From Rhodamnia argentea (lineage: Eukaryota > Streptophyta > Magnoliopsida > Myrtales > Myrtaceae), in contig NC_063158.1 of the NCBI RefSeq assembly GCF_020921035.1, forward strand, positions 7,422,001-7,486,000: DNA of 64,000 nt, in the 5' to 3' direction. The translations under genes and the position numbers were made by a program. Numbering within the stretch: position 1 is the first letter of the stretch; each line of letters begins with the position of its first letter. Below the pieces are notes generated by a model that searched no databases, was not told the DNA's origin, and saw only the letters and a list, made by a program, of their open reading frames with translations. Shown piece after piece: positions 1-11,831 of the stretch.

Positions 1-11
1 ATGGGCGCACA

Positions 12-2502
12 TTGCTACTCAATATACTCGTTCCATTAAAATTTTATCCACCGATAATGGTTCCAAAATTTTTTTCACGATCCATGCAATCTTTTTTGGC
101 TGCTAATGGTGTTGTTCACCATTATAGCATGGTTGCTACCACTCAACAAAATGGCATCGTTGAACGCAAACATGGTCATCTTCTTACCATGGCTCGTGCT
201 TTGCGCTTTCAAGCTTCCCTTCTTCTTCATTTTTGGGGCGATTGTATTCTCACAGTCACTTATTTAATTAACAAATTACCCACCCCTTTATTGAATGGTA
301 CCACCCCTTTTCAAAGGCTATTGAACACCCCACCAACATATGATAATATTAGAGTTTTCAGTTGCCTTTGTTATACTTCTTGTGGTCATTTACATCATGA
401 CAAGTTTGGTGCTCGTGCCATCCATTGTATTTTTCATGGCTATCCAAGAGGACAAAAGGGTTATCTCCTTTTTTATCTCGACAACCACAAATATTTTACG
501 AGTCGTGACGTCATTTTACACGAAACCGTATTCCCGTATGCCATCACCCCTTCCTCCATTTCTCCCGACCCTTTAGACGTGGTTCTTCCCATCCCCATTC
601 CAAATCACACAATCAGTTAAGAACCCACTTCACCATCCATTAAGACTTCACCCTCACCCACTATGGAACCATCAATTCCCCCCACAACTCCATCCACCTT
701 GGATCCACCAATTCCCACAACTACGGCTTCACATATCCCTTCTTCCACACCAACCAACTTTGGTGACACATCCAACCAGCCACGACATCCCACTAGGAAT
801 CATCACCCACCCCTTAAATTGCGTGATTACTACCGTGCGCATGTCTCCCGTCCAACTCCCAACCCACTCATGCGTGTTTCTCTAGGTTCACCTTACCCCT
901 TAAGCTCTTCTATTTTATATTTTCGTTTTAGCCATGCCCATTGTATTTTTTTATCCGCTCTAACCCATGATCAAGAGCCTTCCACTTTCACAATGGCAAA
1001 CAAGGATCCCAATTGGAAAGAAGCAATGGCTGCTGAGATAAAGGCTTTAGAGTTCAATAAAACCTGGTCCATTACCGATCTTCCTCTAGGGAAGGTACCC
1101 ATTGGCTGCAAATGTGTTTATAAGATTAAGCGCAGGTCTGATGGTTCAATTGAACGGTACAAAGCTCGTCTCGTCGCCAAATGTTACACCCAAACCGAAG
1201 GCATTGACTATAATGAAACGTTTGCCCTCGTGGCCAAACGAGTAACCGTACAACGCCTTCTTGCCATTGCTGCTATACATGGATGGCCCTTACATCAAAT
1301 GGATGTTAACAATGATTTTCTTCATGGGGATTTGGCCAAAATGGTTTACATGAAAATTTCACCCGGATTTGCTAAATAGGGGGAGCATTGGGTTTGTCGT
1401 CTTCGCAAATCACTTTATGGGTTGAAATAGGCTTCACGAAATTGGTTTTCTAAGCTATCCAATGCTCTCATAGCTACCGGTTTCTCCCAATCTAAAGCTG
1501 GTTACTCCTTATTTACATCTTGTCGACCCTCATCTTTCATGGTCATACTTGTGTATGTCGACAACATTGTCATCACCGAGGAGACCCAGCTGCTATAAAT
1601 CTTTTGAAGCGTTATCTTAACTCATAATTTCAGATGAAAGATTTGGGACACTTAAAATATTTCCTTGGCATCGAAGTGGCTTGTGCCAAAGAAGATATAT
1701 ACCTTTCTCAACGGAAATATGCATTGGACATCATCAAAGATGTGGGTCTCTTGGGTAGTCGTCCCATTTATTTTCCTATGGAAACCAATATCAAACTTGT
1801 TACAGACAGTGGTACACCCCTCTTAGATCCGACGACCTATCGTCGCTTAGTTGAGTGTTTATTATATCTCTCCATCACTCAACTCGACATTACTTTTGCC
1901 ATTAACATCTTGAGTCGACACATGAGCTCTCCCCGAGGGCCTCATTAGCAGGCTATTTTACGGGTCGTTCGCTACATCAAGAAGGCAGTAGAAACTGTAA
2001 TTTTTTTATCCTCCTCTACTGCATTACAACTAAGGGCTTATTGTGATGCCGATTGCGATGCCTGTCTCATCACCCGACGTTCCATTACTAGTTATATTAT
2101 GTTTCTTGGTGACAATCATCTCTCCTGGGAAACTAAGAAACAACACATGGTTTCTCGCTCTTCCGCCGAAGCTGAATATCGTGCCATGGTGTCCCCACTT
2201 GTGAGGTAACTTGGTTACAAGCATTACTAAAAGATCTTCGAGTACCTGCACATTCGGTCACTTTTTACTGTGATAATCAAGCAGCGCTTCACATTGCCTC
2301 TAATCCTGTATTTCACGAGCACACCAAATACATAGCAATTGATTTTCATCTCATCCGTGACAAAATTCAAATGGGTACTTTGAAGACAGCCCACATTCCC
2401 TCTAAGCTCCAATTAGCTGATGTTCTGACAAAGGCCTTGGGTAAAGAAATTTTTCATCATTTGATTTGCAAGCTCGTCCGTGATCTCCACGCTCAATCTT
2501 GA
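12..2502 (+). pseudogene. copia pol pseudogene (integrase, RT, RNase H)
   Basis: Positions 12-620 encode the C-terminal half of the integrase core, including the copia-typical stretch with NGIVERKH. Positions 663-1379 and 1634-1948 encode reverse transcriptase (NWKEAM...ARLVAK..TQ...DYNETF, and KDLG.LKYFLGIEV). RNase H follows to about 2500 (the DAD and SRSSAEAEYRA regions). Stops interrupt it near 618, 1377, 1428 and 1946, and the frame shifts between blocks. The RT catalytic box reads YVDN (about 1554-1565) instead of the expected YVDD. The protein is therefore broken in several independent ways. Confidence 0.92.
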
Positions 2503-2513
2503 GGGGGGAGTAT

Positions 2514-2743
2514 TGATTGTATCACGGATTTGTATATTTTTTATTATAGGAATAGATTAATCAATGGAGAAAATCTCTCCATCAATTAGGAGATCAATTA
2601 GCCTTAGTGGATTGATTAGATGTAACAGGGGAGAAAATCTCTCCATCAATTAAGAGATTAATTAGGAGAAGATCTCTACACCTCTTATATATATACCCAT
2701 TCTGTGTTTTAACAATTAATCATCTGATTACACTGTTTTCACA
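2514..2743 (+). repeat. 3' LTR of the copia element
   Basis: The LTR starts with TG directly after the polypurine tract and carries a TATATATA promoter-like stretch at about 2687-2694. It contains internal direct repeats (GGGGAGAAAATCTCTCCATC-like copies near 2571 and 2630). The 3' boundary is set at a CA about 230 bp downstream and is uncertain by tens of bases, because the 5' LTR is not available for comparison. Confidence 0.6.
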
Positions 2744-3472
2744 AGATGTTTGAACAAGATAAAAATTGTGAGTTCTCTCGTTGAAAGTATGTGAGTATTA
2801 TGTAAATTGGAAGGTTGGTAATGCAAAGTGCTTAGTAATTGAGGTCTACAAAACACATAGTACAATTCATAACTCAACCAAAAAAAAAAAAGATGTATCT
2901 ACGAGGGAAGCTTTTGACTTTGAAGTCGCAAAAAAGTGGGGAAAAAATTGTCCAATTGGTCTTAGATCTATTGTACGGATACCATCTCATGTTCAAACTT
3001 TTTTATTTTTCTAATTAAGTCATGAACCTTTGCACGAAATTTCAATGCAATCCTTCAAGTCAATTTCCATTGGAAATATTTAATGTGGCAATCCAGTCAT
3101 CAATGGCCATCCTATATGGAGCACCGTCACGTCACCAATTGGTGAAAATTGGCCAAAAAGACTATATTATAATTCTGCGCATGACTCAATTGGCAAAATG
3201 AAAAAGTTTATAACTGAATTTGAATTCGTACAATAAGTTTTATAGTTGATTGAACAATTTTCCCCTAGAAAAGTCACATCAACTTTTCGTCCGGTGGATA
3301 ATCTTGATCTAAACTTTTCAATTATGTAATTGGCATCGTGAAAGTCATGGACGACCATAGATTACCTTGGGCATAAACAAGCTGAAGAGAAAGCAGACAA
3401 ATGATTAAAGGGAGATAGCAAATAGATTCCATAAATTGCTCCCCACATGAAGTATCCTAGTTTCTAGGACTT
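2744..3472. other. intergenic, copia flank to FMO 3' end
   Basis: No gene is seen. Positions about 3010-3290 resemble a decayed piece of the foldback family described at 12222 (CAATTGGC / TTTATAACTGAATT units and a CAATTTTCCCCTAG end), at low confidence. The FMO 3' untranslated region must lie in 3400-3472. Confidence 0.4.
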
Positions 3473-6400
3473 CTAGCATTCCAAACTGCAATTAATGTTG
3501 TCCTCCTCCTCCTCCTCCTCCTCCTCTTCTTCTTCTCCTCCTTCTCCTTGCATCCATTTCTCAACATCCCAAGTGTCTCGCAGATTTGCGCCAAACATCA
3601 TCAGAAGATTCAACGATGTAAAATACATATTTTGTCTCCATCTCTCTAGTGGCGGTAGCCCCAACTCTCCAGCAAGCCAATTCTCATAATCAAACTGCCA
3701 AAAACAAAAACAAAAACAAAAAGGGGTAGGAAGATGATTATGTATAGGCTCCATTTATTTCGCGAAGAATAAGTGATTTGAAAAATATTCTCCAAAAAAC
3801 GATCACTTCCAATGAAAATGGTAGACTTAATTAGCGTTTTGTTAAGGTCCCGGAGTCTAATTAACCTGATAAGTAACAATACTCGAAGAAACGAATGCCA
3901 AGATTTCGATACGTTAAAATGTCCAATTCATGGAGATTTCTCTATTTTCTCATTGTTCAATTTCGAAATGAAATTGGGGTTGATGTACTTAAATGAGAAG
4001 TGCGATTGGTTTTCTTCGTGTAGGTACCTTTTCCAATTGAAGCCTGTGAGTATGACGCCTGGGCCATCCGACCGCCTCGATCCGTTGGTAATATTCTTGA
4101 ACCGATGACGTCATCTCTTCTTTACTTGGCAACAGTATTTTCCCGGATAAAATTTTTGCTACCCACCTTGATTGTAACTCGCTGAGGAGAATTGCAATTG
4201 TCTGTTGGCATGTCAAAATAGATGAAAGTCACAAAAGCTAAACCCTACTAATAAAACGTCCCAAAAATTTTTTTGGCCAAATATATCATTCATCGAGTTG
4301 ATATATTCTCGGAAAATATAAACATCTAATGTTTCCTTCAGAATTGTTTTTTCTTCCCTAAGAATTTTTTTTACTTGGGCTAAATCGCATACCCGATATG
4401 GTATGGCGATGAAAGAGAGCCACGGAGCTAGCGCAGGCGGGAAAACTTGTTTATACAAAGGTTCGACGCGATTATCATCCACGTTCACAATTCCATTTGT
4501 CTTGAGAAATGGGAAGTGATACTTGTACCTGAGAAGAAAGAAAAATACCAATAAAAATAAAAATTCCAATATACATGTGTGCTGGGCGGGACATATGTAC
4601 GTATTGGAAAAACATACTGTCCATACCCAGAACAATGGATGATAGCATCTGCACGCATCGATGATCCATCTCGGAAGACTATTTTGCCATTGTCTTCGGC
4701 ATAATCAATCTATGCGTAAACAAACGACGTTTTTGACGAGTCATGTCGCGATCAGAATAGTTTTGGCCAATTGTTTCAATGCTAGAAATAACATCATCGG
4801 AGCGGAAAAATAACATTACAATACCGGGGAATGTTGATATAGGCCATCATGAATCTTAAACTTGGTGGTTTCTCTTGAGGCTAGGTGAACTTCTTTCGCG
4901 ACATGTAAGATGTCTTTCGCAATGTCGACCGCGCTTGGTCCATTTCCAATGATCACTACAATCTGTATATTCATGAGAAAATTTTGACCCCAATTAAGTA
5001 GCAAAGAAATTACATTGTTCGACCAACTAAGATAGTTTCATCATTGAAAGATGCGGGATAATGTTCATAACCAGAAAAGGGGTTGAAAAACAGGATAATT
5101 CTAATACTGCGTACAAAAAAGGGGATTCTTTTTTCCTTGCCAATAGATTTTAAAAAAGTTGGTAAGTGTAAGAACTGTTGTAAAAAACAATTACCGTTCG
5201 CTTGTTGGTAACTCCACACTTTAAAGAAATTACTAAGTTTGCAATACCAATTTTTCTCATCTTTTATGAATTTTTATACATTTCTTACCAACTCTTTAAA
5301 CTTATCAACTGTAGTGTGTAGTGTGAACTTACCTGTTTTTATTTGAGTGAATTACTAAGTAATTACCGATTAAATCATCAATTAATCCTGCATTACTTGC
5401 CAATGTTTATTTGGTGTCGTTTTTATTTATCAACTTTGTAATCTGTTACCAACTTTTATGTGTCTTTATTACAAACACCTTAAATTTATCAACTCTTTAT
5501 GTATTTTACCCATTTTTGTTATGTGACTTACTGGGTTTTTTTCCCATTGCATTGCTAACTAGTATTGATTTATTATCTCTTATTGAGTTGCTTACAACTT
5601 TCTTTTTCTCCTTTCAAATTTACTAACTTTCCTTTTCAGTTACTTATTATTATTTATCGCATTTACCAACCCATCAAATTTAGCATCTATTTTTAGAAAT
5701 TATCGATCTTTGGTAGAGCGGTGACCCAATTTTCTTCGACCAAGTTACTGACCAGTTTTTTGTTACCAATTTTTATTCAACTTTGTTACCGACATTCATT
5801 TAGGGCCTGTTTTGCAAAAATTATGTTCTCAAAAATAATTTCTGAGCAGAAATAATTTTTTTATATTTCCATTCCCGAAAATTGAGAAGTAGATTTTTTT
5901 TTTTTTTTTTTTTGCTTCTTGTTTCTGTTCCAATTCTATTCCTTAGTCATTGATTTGTTCTCGAGAATAGAAAAATTAACTGCCATTATCAAATAGAGTT
6001 CTATTCTTTTTCGGTTCCCGAATAACAAAAGAATATGAATTAGAGAAATATGAGCGCTTCTTGCCAAATTGTAACTTATCATTCTTACTACATCAGAAAT
6101 TTATCGACTATTTTACACAAATATCAATTTTGATTTGAGTGGTTCACCAACTTTTCTTCAATTAAGTTGTCAAACGATTTCGAGTTACCAACTCTTTTTT
6201 AAGTTGTTTACCCAGTTTTTTTTTTTCTTTTCTAGTTACCAACTTTTATATTGAGTTACCACTTTTCTTGGCAATACTTATCAACGTTCTAAATATACTG
6301 ACTCTTCTTAAAAATTACCAATCTCATTTAGAGTGATTAATAACTTTTCTTCGATTAAGTTACAAGCTATGTTTGCGTTACTAATTCTTTTTTGAGCTAG

Positions 6401-8203
6401 TTACTAATGTTAAAAAAAAATTAGAATACCAACTTCTCCAATCTTTGACAAAAATAAAAAAAAAAATACTTCCTTTACCATTGATCAACGTATATTTACC
6501 TTTCTTATTAATAGCTTAGATTTCCCGACTAACCTTTATTTGTACGGCTTACCAATCTTTCTTCAATTAAATTGCTAACTAAGTTTGGGATTATCAACTC
6601 TCATTGAGTTGTTTATTCCGTTGCTTACTAATTATTTTTAAAAATTACTAACCTCAATTAAAATGATTGCCTACTTTCCTTACAATTACCGACCTCAATT
6701 GAATTGTTGGTAAAATATAACAACTACTAAACGTTAGTAAGAAAATCAATTAAGAGTTGATACTTCAATATTAGCTAATAATTTAATCCGATAAAAGTTG
6801 GTACATTACTGTAATTTACATTTGGTAACTTCATATAAGAGCTAGTAAATTTGAAGAGCTAGTACTTTATGCCATTAAAGATTGGTAAGTTGGTAAAAAA
6901 AAAATTGCTAGTTCGCAAATTATGAAGAAAAAAAAAAGATCATTTCATAAAAATGCTGTTAAGTTGCCAACAAGGTACTCGGAAATTCAGCAGTTAATCC
7001 TTTAACGAACAAGTTTTGTACATTTACCAGCTTTTATTGAAATTCATTGGCACGAAAAAATTCGTACGTACATAGAACTTCGTACCTTATCTTTATATGG
7101 TTCAGGGACCCGATAGTTATGGCTGTGTATTTGTTCTCCTCCCCAAGTACTTCTACCTGCGGCACGTTGCAAGGTAGGCATGACTTAGCTAAAAAGAAGG
7201 ACAACTCGAGAACCAATAGTCCTAACATTGGGAAGAGCCTTTTTCATAGTACTTAAAATTTTTGTCAAGCGTATATAACGAGAAAATATCTTAAATTATT
7301 TCAAAATATTAGTGGAAATATGGCAAAAGTAGCTCACTAAAAGCTAGAATTTTTTTTTTTTTATGTAACCGTCTATTTTTAACGAGTGCCTTGAAAATAT
7401 TGGTTACCAAAATTTATTTTCGAAATATATTGATTTAACATTTAAAGTGAGGTATCTTCTTGTACCGTTTGTAAACAATTGAAACACGACAAACAACGCG
7501 GTGCAAGATGTAGACATGATTTATTGTCGGATGTGTATCTTGTGTATTATCTGCATTGTCTTTTTTTTTGCAGATAAGGAAATTCTGATAGCCGAATTAC
7601 TTGGGAAAAACAATGAAATCAAAAGGAAAGAATGGGAGCAATGCAAAGACGGTCGTGATACGTACCTGGAAATTCAGCTAGCCTTGGCTCGGTATACTTG
7701 CCATTGCAGACAACCACGGCCTCAAACACCTCCGCGCGCACTTCGCCGTCCCGCGTCTGCCACTCCACGACCCACTCGTCATTCCTCTCCTCGACGACTC
7801 GCTCGACCCGAACCACTTCGTGCTCGAATCGGACCAGCTCGACCACCCCGGAATCCTCCGCGAAACCCTGCAGGAACCGGAGCACCTCCTCGTGACCCGG
7901 AAACGGCCTCGGATCAACCCCGACACTCAGTTTCGCTTCGAACGGGTAGTCCGAGAAGCCCATGATTGGCCTCGGGAGGTTCACCCGGAGCGACTTGTAC
8001 ATGCTGCTGTGGACGACCTCACGAGCCGGATCGAGGCCCAACGGATCGGACTCAACCCGGGGGTCATAGACCCACGTGCCCCCAACTTCGCTGCCCTTTT
8101 CGAAGACCACCACCTGATGTCCTTCTCGACGGAGCTCTCGGGCTGCGACCAGACCCGACATGCCGGCTCCGATGACCGCTGCTTTTACACTCCGTTTTGG
8201 CAT
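3473..8203 (-). CDS. flavin-containing monooxygenase, FMO GS-OX-like (7 exons)
   Basis: Predicted FAD/NADPH-dependent S- or N-oxygenase of the plant FMO GS-OX-like group. Exons: 7666-8203, 7086-7156, 4825-4962, 4627-4709, 4393-4528, 4028-4201, 3473-3694; all junctions are GT/AG and in phase, giving 453 aa (usual for the family). The FAD motif GAGMSG is at residues 12-17. The FMO signature xGxxxHxxxY is at 184-194, with its first Phe replaced by Trp. The NADPH motif GNGPSA is at 209-214, and a CSGYKYHFPFL block spans the exon 4/5 join. The start at 8203 was chosen because a TATA box sits at 8241-8248, making the upstream in-frame ATG at 8221 unlikely to be transcribed. Two oddities are a 2.1-kb repeat-filled second intron and a C-terminal run of glutamates encoded by a GAG microsatellite. 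In glucosinolate-free plants the substrate of such enzymes is unknown, so I name no substrate. Confidence 0.92.
3498..3540. repeat. CTC/GAG microsatellite in the last FMO exon
   Basis: A (CTC)n run followed by CTT units. On the minus strand it encodes a run of 11 glutamates near the FMO C-terminus. Its length is likely to vary between individuals. Confidence 0.9.
4963..7085 (-). repeat. repeat-filled intron 2 of the FMO gene
   Basis: This 2.1-kb intron is about 70% AT and is dominated by dispersed, degenerate units around TTACCAACTTTT. From about 5230 to 6700 the units read ACCAACT on the plus strand. From about 6720 to 6910 they read mostly AGTTGGT, as in the short stretch at 5155-5215. No coding potential is seen. 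It may be an old tandem or foldback-type insertion. Confidence 0.6.
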
Positions 8204-8240
8204 GGCTTTCTTTTTGTACATAACAATTTCTTGAGTGGTC

Positions 8241-8248
8241 CTTATATA
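8241..8248 (-). promoter_or_regulatory. TATA box of the FMO gene
   Basis: TATATAAG read on the minus strand, 38 bases upstream of the chosen ATG. At usual plant spacing the start of transcription falls near 8212, leaving a very short leader. Confidence 0.65.
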
Positions 8249-8259
8249 CGACAACGATG

Positions 8260-9211
8260 GATCTACTTGGGTGGGGTCGTGGACTAAGATTGAGCTTATT
8301 TTTCCCTTTCTTTTTTTTTCTTTGTACTTTTATAGGTATTGCTAGCTCCAAACCGAGTGGAAAAATCAAAGTTATAGTTTGAATAATCCTGCTTTCAATC
8401 TCTAATTACGTGCTTAGACCAAATACTATTTAGTCAATGCGGTGATGGCTATACCAAGAACAACATATACATGGACAAATCAAGTTTCGATTCTCTCAAG
8501 ACTCCGATAAAAATTGAATAAATTAATAAGAAATTATGGTTATGATTACTCATCGCCTAAGGATTCATCGGTTACCTAATAGTTCAGCCGTCGATTTGCT
8601 TTCGAGATGACAAATCCAAGCCATCAAGAGTGGTAAAAAAGGTCGCTCCGTCTTTCGCAAGATCATATGTTCAAACACGTTTTTTTCAAGGAATCTCTGA
8701 ACAATTTGGTTTCTAAGCATTTGGTGAGAGATTGCCCGACTTTTGTCGCATACCGACGGAGAGATCGCGTGATTATGACTTCAGACCAAACATTTGATAA
8801 TGGGTGTGACGTCTTTTGGTTAATGCCTGAAGGGAATAATTACACTGGTTGCCCTTTCTCACGCTTCGTACTTATCAAATAAAGTTAAAAGACTTGAGAT
8901 GCGTCTGAATTTGTGACTGTTATCCTAATTCTCACTGTTTAGGCCCACGTGATTGGGCAACTGTTTAGGCATGTGATGGGCAATTTCACTTTCCTACAAT
9001 TTTATAAAGTCGCTTCCCAAGCCGGGAACGACACAATTAGCAAATTTTCCTTTGTTTGTTCTGTTGGCTCGATGGAAACAACCACCAGATCTATTTCGGA
9101 AGGAAACTTCATGGTGCAACGTACTCAACTTAACACATTATGTTAGTTTGTTTAATTTAAGTGTATAGTCAACTGTCTACTTAGGGAAGATCTTGGCATG
9201 CTAAAAAAAGA
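8260..9211. other. intergenic region upstream of the FMO gene
   Basis: No gene or clear repeat is recognised. The FMO promoter must lie in its left part. The short open frames here have no family resemblance that I can see. Confidence 0.5.
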
Positions 9212-9957
9212 GGCCTATTTGGTTCAGCATTTGATCAAAGGACTTTGAGAAAATACAAATACCTTTGAGCTAAAGGCCTTTTTCAAAATGCAAGTAGTGT
9301 TTGGTAAAATGTATTTTAAAAACACAATGAAAAATAATTTTGATGTAAATGCTGTTTGGTGAAAAATGAACTTTGTAAAGTATTTTTACTTTTTGTTTTA
9401 AAACGGCGGTCGGCGATGATGGGAGGCGGCGGTCGGCGGTGGCGGCAACCAGTGGTAGCGGTAGCGATGGCGATGAGCGATGGTGTGCGACGATCGATGG
9501 TGGGCGGCGGGCGGTAGTGGCGGGTGATGGTCGACGATCGGTGGTAGGCATCGGGAGGCGAGTGACGGTCTGTGAGCGGCGAGGATTGGTGGTGAGCGGT
9601 GGCGGTGGCCGACGGCGGCTATGGCGGGCGGGCGGCGATGGTCAGCAGCGGGCAGCGATCGGCTACAGCGGTCGGCGGCGACGGGCTGCAGTGGTCAATG
9701 GGCAGCAGTCTACTAAAGTGACAAATTTAAAAGAAAAAAAAAATTAGTTGCATTTCGCAAAAGTCCTTTAGCCTAAAGGTACTTTAGGCTAAAGGACTTT
9801 GGCGAGAGGTACTTTGGGCTAAAGAACTTTGGAGAGCATTTGAAAGGCAATTGCATCTTCTTAAAGTGAGACAAAAAATGAACCAAACACCGTTTGCATT
9901 TGGCCAAGGGACTTTAGAGCCCCAATGCTCATTCCCAATGCTGAACCAAATAAGGCC
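9212..9957. mobile_element. non-autonomous TIR transposon with GC-rich core
   Basis: The left end GGCCTATTTGGTTCAGCATT and the right end (reverse complement GGCCTTATTTGGTTCAGCATT) are near-perfect terminal inverted repeats 746 bp apart. Inside the ends are AT-rich arms with AAAGGACTTTG and AAAGGCCTTTTTCAAAATGC motifs and their inverses. At 9400-9715 the core is a very GC-rich run of CGGCGGTGG-like units. No transposase is encoded. A 3-bp AAG may flank both ends, which is not enough to assign a superfamily. Confidence 0.75.
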
Positions 9958-10665
9958 AAGGTTACACGATGGATCAACTTAGGTCGTGAATTCCCTTTAA
10001 TAGAAATATTGACTTTAACATAATGGAAAATACTATAGTGATAGGTCCCCTCTTTCACTCTCTCCGTTGCTTTCCCCCACATTTGTTTCTCCATCCTCAT
10101 TACTAACTTCATAATTCCTTCTCCCTTCTTTTACATCACTCACCATAGTTTCATGTTCTTGCAAACCGATTTCTTGTCCTCTTTTCTAATTCAATTCAAC
10201 TGAACTTTGTACTCATACAGGTCAAGCCCAAAAAAAAAAAGGAAATTTTGTGCTAATTCATGATTTTTTTTTGTAGATATTTTACTTTCATGGTTCCAAA
10301 ATTGTACGAGTCATAATTCTTAACACAGAGAGTTTTTGAGAAAAAAACATTATTCCTCGATTTTCTGTATTCTTTCTTTCATATCTATTACAATGACCTA
10401 GAGATCTATATAGAGAGAGAAAAGAAAGACTCCTAAAAAAGGCATAACCTTTAATTTTACTAATTACATTTCATACGTATATTTTATAGCTCATTCTCAA
10501 TGTAATTGTCTCGAAATCGAATTGACGGCAATTCTTTTCTAATCTGATCTTTCACTATTGGGTTCCATGGGACATGAACAAGTCAGGGTGAGTCATCGCA
10601 TCGAACTCCTAACATCCATATATCGTCATATGTCACCATGCGTAGGATGCCAAGGGCGATTAAGA
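9958..10665. other. intergenic, nothing recognised
   Basis: AT-rich sequence with poly-A and poly-T runs. No gene, RNA or clear repeat unit is seen. Confidence 0.45.
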
Positions 10666-11140
10666 GAAAAATTATCTATAAGTTCTTAAATTTATTGTGA
10701 GTGGCTAATTCGATTTTAAACATTTTAATTGACACTAAATTAATTCTAAATATCCTTGTTGCCCCGAAGCTCGAGGTCATTTCCTAAAAATTCTTAAATT
10801 TATTGTTTGTAGTTAATTCCATTGTAAACATTTTGATTGTACTAATTTAGTTTTAAATATTTTAATAATTTACTAATTTAATCCTAAAATTTTTAAGTTC
10901 TAAACATTTTGATGATCTATCAATATAGTTATTTCGGTCAATTATCCAAATAAGAGGTTTAGGACTAAATTGACAAATCTTCAAAATGTGTGACGAAATT
11001 GACACAATTGAAAGATTTATGACTAAATTGATAAATAATCGAAAATTTTATGCCTAAATTAGCACAATGATAATGTTTAAGATTGAATTAACTACCGTAC
11101 AATAAATTTAACATTTTTTGAATAATTATTTCCTACGATT
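10666..11140. repeat. foldback-like inverted repeat, degenerate
   Basis: The left arm has units such as AAATTTATTGT...TAATTC...TAAACATTTTGAT and the right arm has their inverses (AAAATGTGTGACGAAATTGACAC, GTTTAAGATTGAATTAACTAC). The whole resembles the family at 12222 without a GC-rich core. The ends are unclear, so the coordinates are approximate. Positions 10680-10750 and 10785-10850 are near-copies of each other. Confidence 0.5.
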
Positions 11141-11452
11141 AAGTGTAACACACCCTAATCCTCAGGTCCAGTAGATCCATGAACCAAAGAAAAAGGGAAT
11201 AGAATAAGTAATGGACCCGAAAGCGACCCTAATACACTTACATATACATAGACTTACAGGTAGAAAGGTGAAATTACAGATGTAACCTCTCATGGGCAAC
11301 ACAGCACTCCCACTAAAATCATGAGTAGGACAACCTTACTAACACATTGGTATAGGATTAAATAACACGGCTTGACTCAAAATAAGAAATCCATGCCGCA
11401 AAAAGATGGACACAAATCTCCACCGTTTTAACCAGAGTTAAGCATATGTTCT

Positions 11453-11686
11453 CTAGGCGCCCTGCACAGCCGTGTGTGGCACTGTTGTGGCCGCCGACAC
11501 CTCCATCATCCCGGAATCAGCAGAAGAAGCTTTGTCCTCCTGATTGGCTCGGCGGGGGCACGGCGACCCTCGCTTCCTCCACTCTTGGTGGTGGTGGTCG
11601 TGGCGGTAGTGGAACCCTCGGCTCACAAACGCTCCGAACAAGGATCCTAGCGCGAAGGCGGCGACGGGCTTCATTGTCGTGCTCAT
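11453..11686 (-). CDS. small single-pass membrane protein, 77 aa, unknown family
   Basis: I do not recognise the family. The model is an intronless 77-codon frame. ATG 11686 is the first ATG downstream of a TATA box at 11793-11800, with no ATG in the ~80-nt leader. GC content is far above the surroundings, as expected of coding sequence. Residues 6-22 are a hydrophobic, small-residue segment (AAFALGSLFGAF), probably a membrane helix or signal anchor. A His-rich basic stretch follows (HYRHDHHHQEWRKR), then a Ser/Thr/Ala-rich tail. Its function cannot be inferred. A neighbouring 65-bp tandem duplication lies just upstream of the promoter. Confidence 0.6.
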   Translation of the reverse strand: MSTTMKPVAAFALGSLFGAFVSRGFHYRHDHHHQEWRKRGSPCPRRANQEDKASSADSGMMEVSAATTVPHTAVQGA

Positions 11687-11792
11687 CTCGGAGATCCGAT
11701 TGGACACCTCGAATCACAAGAGAGGCTGTAGAAGAAATTGTCGTGGGGATTAGTTTGAAGGCTTGGATTGAGATAATTAGACTGAGGGTGGC

Positions 11793-11800
11793 CTTATATA
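11793..11800 (-). promoter_or_regulatory. TATA box of the 77-aa protein gene
   Basis: TATATAAG on the minus strand, 107 bases upstream of the ATG. It predicts a start of transcription near 11765. Confidence 0.6.
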
Positions 11801-11831
11801 TCAGTTCGAGAAGAAAATTATAAATAAATGT

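Larger units (their letters stand above)
1..2743 (+). mobile_element. Ty1/copia LTR retrotransposon, 3' part, decayed
   Basis: The pol order integrase - reverse transcriptase - RNase H marks the Ty1/copia superfamily. It is followed by a purine-rich tract (GAGGGGGGAGT, about 2500-2511) and an LTR. The 5' LTR, gag and protease lie outside the window. Several in-frame stops and frame changes break the polyprotein, so this copy is not autonomous. The element shares the window's left edge, so its insertion site and target duplication cannot be checked. Confidence 0.93.

Noticed and set aside
5010-5219. Minus-strand frame ending GYEHYPASFNDETILVG, first taken as FMO exon 2
   Set aside because: The true exon 2 with HSHNYRVPEPYKDK lies at 7086-7156 with correct splice sites and phases. 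The resemblance here is chance.
7501-8287. Plus-strand frames of 154 and 155 codons
   Set aside because: Antisense shadows of FMO exon 1, whose high GC keeps all frames open.
9439-9747. 102-codon frame rich in Gly/Arg/Val
   Set aside because: It is a translation of the CGGCGGTGG core of a transposon. No ordered domain is visible, and the opposite strand is open too.
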